In this document: in pieces, positions 58,705-64,000 of the stretch
Layout of the letters: the number at the start of each line of letters is the position of its first letter
Numbering within the stretch: the first letter of the stretch is position 1
Assembly: GCA_037501455.1 (NCBI GenBank)
Contig: CM074856.1
Location: 88,610,001 to 88,674,000, forward strand
Length of the DNA: 64,000 nucleotides
Origin: Lantana camara
Lineage: Eukaryota; Streptophyta; Magnoliopsida; Lamiales; Verbenaceae
Reading direction: 5' to 3'
Made by a program: the position numbers and the translations under genes
The notes under the pieces: generated by a model
What the model saw: only the letters and a program-made list of their open reading frames with translations
Told to the model about the DNA's origin: nothing
Database searches by the model: none

Positions 58705-60337
58705 ATGAGTCGCGCTGAAAGGGTGAGGAGGACAATGAAGCTGAAAAAGGGCGAGTCGATCCCGCAGGATGAACGGGAAAGGGTTGACCACGCTATAGCT
58801 GCGATCCACGGAGCTCTTCCGGAAGCTCAAGCAGCGGCCCAACAACCCCGTCAAAGGGTCCCCCCGAACTCTCAACCCATGGAAGATGTCCAAGAGCCGG
58901 GGCAGGCATCGGATGCGGTCGAGCCCGATCCTGAGGACCCCGATCAAGTAATAAATTTGGACCACTTAGATCTTTATTTCGACTTCGACGAAAATCTTTA
59001 TGACCTGACTCTTCCCCAGGAGGAACAGCTGGCATCTAACAGGGGCTTGAGAAAAAGGAAGAAGAAGGTGACTGTGGAAGAGGTGCCGATCGAAATCGAG
59101 GGGGATTCCAGCGGGTCGGATATTGAGAGTAAGTTGCTGAACTTCAAACAGACTCCGCCACCTCAATGGCCTAGTGAACTTGAGAGAGTCCGGGAGGATG
59201 GGTCGATTCGGAACCTTGGCGTCGGGCACCCCGATATCAGTTTGTTGTCCTCACTTTTCAACACCGGTTGTGTGGTCGACGAACAACGTGTGATTCATAA
59301 GGAGCCCGTCGATCACCAGAGGTATAGGATCAGCAAGGCTATCTTCGGCGTAAGTGCTCGCCCCTTATATCTGTCTCTTTCCCCCTCCTTATGTTCGGCT
59401 CGATCCTTTGTATTCGGTTCGTAATCGATCGGTTGAGGTCGGTCGTGAACGATCCGTTGCATCGGGTCGTTGCTTCTTGCGTATTCTTGTTTTGCCGAGC
59501 CATGACAATTCTCGCTTCCATGAACAGGATATTCTCCCAGCTGCCATCAGCTTGTCCCATAAGGCGGAGGTTTATCAAGAAGAGGTGGTCAAGTACAAGG
59601 AGAAGTACAGGGCTGCTAAGGCTATGCTGAGGTCAGCCAAGGCAGAGAAGGTAGCTGAGCTACAGGAACGGCTGGACGAGTTGCTGAGCCTTAGGGAGGA
59701 AGAGGCCCAAACACGTGCCGCGGAGTTGCAGAGCGCCCTCGATCGGATGGAGGATCTGGAGAAAGCCCTACAGGCTCGTGAAACCGAACTCAATGAGATC
59801 CGGGCCGAAACCAAGGAGAAAGTCCAACAGGCGAAGGCCGAGGGGGAGGCGGCGTCCCGAGCGGCCGCGTTGGCGGAACGACAGGCCAAGATCGACGCCA
59901 TGATGGAGTCTTTTTGGAAAGCTAAGGGCCCGATCGAGCAGTACGCGGTTCGTGAGTTTATGGAGGGCCCAGCCTTCGACGAGGCGAACACGGTCATGGC
60001 CGCGATCGACATGGAGGCTGGCTTCAAGATTGCACGCAATCAGCTCAAGGCCCAGGGCCTGATTCCGGTGTCCTTCAACGGGGCTTCCATCGGCCTAGAT
60101 AAACCCGATCCATATCCCGACCCGTTGGAGGAAGACGCCGAACCTCCGGTGGACATCGATTGGCGTCACCACAAGTACGGGTTTACTGTTGACATGGCCT
60201 TCGCCAAGAGGGATAAGAGGGATCCCGTCTACGAGCTTCCTCCTCCGGTCGATATTGAGAGCTTCCTACCGTCGACCCGACGCAGTCGGAAAAAGTCCTC
60301 GGGCCGTACGGGCGCCTCGGGTTCATCTCCTTCTTAG
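58705..60337 (+). CDS. Antisense-ORF protein, coiled-coil part, two exons
   Basis: Exon 58705-59349 (215 codons, MSRAERVRRTMKLKKGES...) and exon 59528-60337 (269 codons and stop). The inferred intron has GTAAGT at 59350 and AACAG before 59528 and joins in phase 0 (...SKAIFG/DILPAAISL...). The first exon is acidic and proline-rich with a basic RKRKKK patch that could be a nuclear signal. The second has ~110 residues of charged coiled coil (ERLDELLSLREEEAQ... to ALAERQAKID), then a conserved-looking tail with VREFMEGPAF and a basic C-terminus. With 57471-58451 it probably forms one antisense transcript. Both exons are open. The function is not known; the coiled coil suggests self-association. 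Confidence 0.65.
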
Positions 60338-60961
60338 CCTTGATAGTTTCATGTAATTATTATTTTTTTTTTAAACTATTTTCACTTGACCCAGCGGCCG
60401 GGGATGTCGCCGCGTGAACATTTTGTTGCTTTATTTTCACACTTTATTTTCCATTACAATATTCTTCGGATTTCATGTATGGTACGGTGGGTCGTGACCG
60501 ACCCCTTTATGTAACGGGATCAAGTTTGATCCCAGGTTACGTGTTGGGGGTCTGAGTTCAATCCCCTTATTCTTGATGGATCGATTTTGATCCTTTCGGT
60601 GGATCGATTTCGATCCGTTCATGAATGAAGGGGTCAATTTCGATCCCCACTTGTACGGGTTTCGAATTTGGGGTTCCCCTGTCTCAAGGATTTTTTCCTC
60701 GTTAGCCCCGTTCTCGTCGGGTCATTAGATCACCTCGTTGGACTTGGGGATTTGTAAGTGCGAGAAAATAATCAAAAACATTTAGAGTGAATGTGGTTAG
60801 TCCTTCCAGACGGCGTAGTCGTGGATAGGATGCATAACTAATACAAGTGATGTAAAAATGATTATCGCATTCCATCGTCCGGATCGAAATCGATCCGAAG
60901 ACACGTTCGTGACCGGGCTTCGAACAGGCTTCGGTCCGGTTTACTATACAAAATGAGCTTT
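60338..60961. other. Spacer between the antisense gene and pol
   Basis: It lies between the two converging genes and includes a T-rich run at ~60360 and repeated GATCGATTT/GATCC words (60570-60650, 60885-60900). No ORF or other feature is recognised; it probably holds the 3' ends of both transcripts. Confidence 0.6.
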
Positions 60962-63900
60962 TTAAACAAAAAACTTCTTCAGATTGTGCGCGTTCCAGGG
61001 TCTTGGTAGCGGCACTCCGGCCATATCTTCGAACTTGTACGCCATGTTTTTGCCTATTTTAGTAACTCGGTATGGACCTTCCCAATTGGGTTCGAGTTTT
61101 CCCACGTGCTGGAGGACCTCTACTTTCTTCAGCACTAGATCCCCGATTTGGAATGTGCGGGGTCTGACGTGCTTGTTGTATGATCGAGTTACGGCCGCCT
61201 TGTACTGTTTAATCTTCTGGTACGCGCGTTCCCGCTTTTCCTTAATCAGATCCAAGTCATGGATCGATTTTTGTCATTCCTATTGACCTGGTACTGACTG
61301 ACGCGGGCTGTTTCATGCGGCAACTCTGATGGGATCACTGCTTCCGACCCGTATACCAAGGAATAGGGGGTTTGGCCCGTTGCCGTTCTGGGGGTCGTTC
61401 GGTATGCCCAGAGGACCCCGTCGAGCTCGTCTGCCCATGCTCCCAGCTTGGCGTCAAGACGGGTCTTTAGATTTTCAATGATGATCCTGTTGGTGACTTC
61501 GGCTTGGCCATTTGTTTGAGGGTGGCCGATGGTGGTGAACCTGAGGTCGATTCCGATGTCTCGACAGTAGCTTTTGGTGTTCTCGCTCCGGAACTGAGGT
61601 CCATTGTCACAGATAAGAACCCTCGGGACCCCAAAGCGGCAGATTATACTCTTCCAAAGGAAATTTCTTATCACCGCGTCGGTTATTTTTGGGACAGCTT
61701 CGGCTTCGACCCACTTTGAGAAATACTCGACGGCCACTATGGCGAATCGTTTTTACCGGGGGGCTAGGGGGAAAGGTCCAATAATGTCAATCCCCCATTG
61801 ATCGAAGGGCCATGAGACATCGATCGCAATCATGGTTGCGGGGTGGGTGTGTATGAGGTTGCCGTGTTTTTGGCACTTGGGACATTTCATCGAGTGCAAC
61901 TTCGCGTCTCGGACTAGGGTTGGCCAGAAATATCCGCTTCTCAAGACTTTGCGGGCTAGGGCTCGACCCCCCGAATGGTTCCCGCAGTTCCCTTCGTGGA
62001 TTTCTTCCAGGACATCTTTGGCCTGGTTGGGGCGGAGGCACCTCAGCGGCGGACCTGTGAATGATTTCTTGAACAATCTCCCTTCGTGGTCCAGCAGGTA
62101 CAACAAGGAGCGATATTTCATCCGCCTTGCTTCTAAGCGGTTTTGGGGTAACGTTCCGTCCTTTAGGTAGGAAACTAAGCTATCCATCCAACATGGCCCC
62201 TTCGAGTCGATCGAACCGATATCGATCCGTTCTGGGTCGATGACCCGACCGGGTGAGACGTGAAACGAAATGGTCCCGTCCCGGGTGCCTTGGAAGCCGT
62301 TCGCGAGTTTGGATAGTGCATCGGCTCGCGTGTTTTCCTCACGGGGGACCTGCTCGATCCGAAATTCTTTGAATTTCGAGGCCAACTTTCTAACCATTTT
62401 GAGATAATCCACCATCGATTCCTCCCTTGCTTCATACGTGCCGTTGACCTGACCCGCGATAAGCTGGGAGTCGGTCACGACGGCCAATCGGTCGACCCGA
62501 TGTTCTGAAGCGAACTTTAGTCCTGCGATGAGTGCCTCGTATTCTGCTTCGTTATTAGTGGCCTTGAAGTCTAGGCGGACAGCAAAATCGAACTGTGTAC
62601 CATCCGAACTGATTAGTGATATCCCCACCCCTCCCCCCTTGGAGGTCGATGAGCCGTCAACGTACATTGTCCAACTCAAGGGATCGGGGGCGTTCTTTGG
62701 GGGCTTCGTGTTCTTTTCGACTAAAAAGTCAGCCAGAACCTGAGCTTGTTGGGCGAGGCGAGGTTGGAAAGTGATGTCATGCTCGCTTAGCTCCACCGCC
62801 CATTTCATCATTCGCCCCGAGACATCGGGTTTGGACAAGACTTGTCTAAGGGGTTGGTCGGTTAGCACCCCGATCGGGTGCGCCTGGAAATAGGGTCGTA
62901 ATTTTCGAGCCGCATGTGTCAACGCGAAGACAAACTTTTCGATCTCAAGGTAGTTTCGCTCTGCCCCATGTAGGATTTTGCTCAGATAATAGATGGACAT
63001 GTGTTTTCGATCCCTAATTGCGACGAGGACCGAACTAAAAGTTTCGTTGGAAAGGGAGAGATAGAGGTACAAGGTCTCCCCTTCGTTGGGCTTGGCCAAC
63101 AACGGTGGAGATGCCAGGTACTCTTTAAGTTGCTCAAAGGCTCTATCACACTCCTCATTCCATTCGAACTTTTTTAGGTTTCGTAATATCTTGAAGAAGG
63201 GCAGGTTCCGTTCAGATGATCGGGATATGAACCGATTTAGGGAAATGATCCGGCCGACCAAAGATTGGACTTGGCTTATGCAGTCGGGTCGAGGTATGAC
63301 CTGGATTGCCTTGATTTTTGCCGGGTTCGCTTCGATCCCCCGCTGGCTAACCATATAGCCGAGGAATTTTCCCCCTTCGACCCCAAAGGTGCATTTGTCT
63401 GGGTTAAGCTTCATACCGTACCCCCTGAGGATTTCAAACACTCGACCCAGGGGGCCGAGATGATCACACGCCTGTTTGCTCTTTACGATCATATCATCCA
63501 CGTAGACTTCCATCGTCTTCCCGATCTCTTCCTTAAACATCTTGTTCACCAACCTCTGGTAGGTCGCTCCGGCGTTTTTGAGACCGAACGACATTACTTT
63601 AAAACAATAAATGCCCTTGATTGCTATAAAAGCGGTGTGGGGTCGATCTTCGGGCGCCATGGAGATCTGATAGTATCCCTGAAAGGCGTCCATCATGCTC
63701 AGCATTTCACAGCCAGCTGTCGAATCGACGAGCTGATCGATCCGAGGGAGAGGGTAAGGGTCCTTTGGGCACGCTTTATTTAGATCCGTGAAATCGTTAC
63801 ACATTCTCCATTTACCCCCCGTCTTCTGTACCAAGACTACATTACATATCCAATCGACATATTGGGCCGGGGTCACGTAACCCGCATCGAGCAATTTATT

Positions 63901-64000
63901 GACCTCGGCCTCGATGATCTCGTTTCGTTCTTTGCTTTGAGTTCTTAGCTTCTGTTTTATGGGTCTGTGAGTGGGATCGAGATCGAGGCGATGGCAGATG
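60962..64000 (-). pseudogene. Tat pol: RT, RNase H, archaeal-type RNase H, integrase; one stop, one frame shift
   Basis: The minus frame is already open at the window edge (…HRLDLDPTHRPIKQKL…). In order: reverse transcriptase with YVDDMIVKS near 63507-63483; its own RNase H region with VLTDQPLRQVL near 62870; an added RNase H of archaeal type (WTMYVDGSS, NNEAEYEAL, TDSQLIAGQV, RADALSKLA; ~62672-62290); the integrase zinc domain (HEGNCGNH...CPKC, ~62010-61870); and the catalytic core with DIIGPFP, CDNGPQF and GQAEVTN. TAA at 61755-61753 breaks the frame inside the integrase core, and a one-base shift near 61250 separates the GPY-type C-terminal domain (NWEGPYRVTKI). The frame otherwise lacks defects, so inactivation seems recent. 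Confidence 0.93.

Larger units (their letters stand above)
55796..64000 (-). mobile_element. Tat-lineage Ty3/Gypsy element with antisense gene, cut at right window edge
   Basis: Plus-strand order: 3' LTR (55796-57036), polypurine tract, an antisense gene on the plus strand (57471-60337), a spacer, then pol on the minus strand (64000-60962). Tat assignment rests on the extra archaeal-type RNase H between RT-RNase H and integrase, and on an antisense ORF between pol and the 3' LTR as known in Grande/Retand-type elements. It sits in duplicated LTR I after GTTTC (55791-55795). The empty target is visible at 38664-38668. Gag and the 5' LTR lie beyond the window. Confidence 0.92.

Overview
This window is plant repetitive DNA, probably pericentromeric or other gene-poor heterochromatin of a flowering plant. 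I see no host gene, tRNA, rRNA or CRISPR array. Almost every base belongs to a nested stack of LTR retrotransposons (Ty1/Copia, Ty3/Gypsy and one TRIM family), many with primer-binding sites complementary to plant initiator tRNA-Met and with 5-bp target site duplications (TSDs). Letters A-L below are my own labels for elements.

Layout. 1-9961: a Copia element on the minus strand, young (its two LTRs differ at about 14 sites by eye) but with three in-frame stops in gag-pol and a long structured leader. 9962-17734: truncated Gypsy LTRs (B, A, C) and a gag fragment. 17735-37954: one Gypsy LTR (D) split by a solo LTR (E, 17781-21471) and by a Copia solo LTR (F, 22767-36750). F is itself split by a 12-kb composite (G, 23967-36010) made of two 4.1-kb Gypsy LTRs, a gag-only interior with a hairpin array, and a TRIM array. 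37955-51946: LTR H, a gag-only Gypsy element I, solo LTR J (perfect TSD), a Gypsy element K with broken gag-protease, and LTR fragment L. 51947-55795: a second, slightly diverged copy of 34422-38668, which looks like the start of a 17.5-kb tandem duplication. 55796-64000: a Tat-lineage Gypsy element on the minus strand (3' LTR, broken pol with the extra archaeal-type RNase H) carrying an antisense gene on the plus strand with its own TATA promoter and at least one intron.

How it works together. The coding units are retrotransposon proteins: gag capsid and zinc-knuckle nucleocapsid, protease, reverse transcriptase, RNase H and integrase. Nearly all are inactivated. The stops in the Gypsy gag remnants could all come from C-to-T changes, as expected for methylated silent DNA. 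Elements G and I have gag but no visible pol, so they would have depended on polymerase supplied by relatives.

Most interesting signals. Several short dyad-symmetric structures are repeated, hold a fixed position, and keep arm pairing while arm sequence changes: an array of about eleven hairpins in G (28404-28745), four stem-loops with one shared loop in the Copia leader (5902-6240), and arrays of palindromes at the same place in four Gypsy LTR families (19754-19850, 40083-40205, 43061-43156, 48011-48221). I know no described system that matches them. All coordinates and pairings were read by eye, without alignment software.
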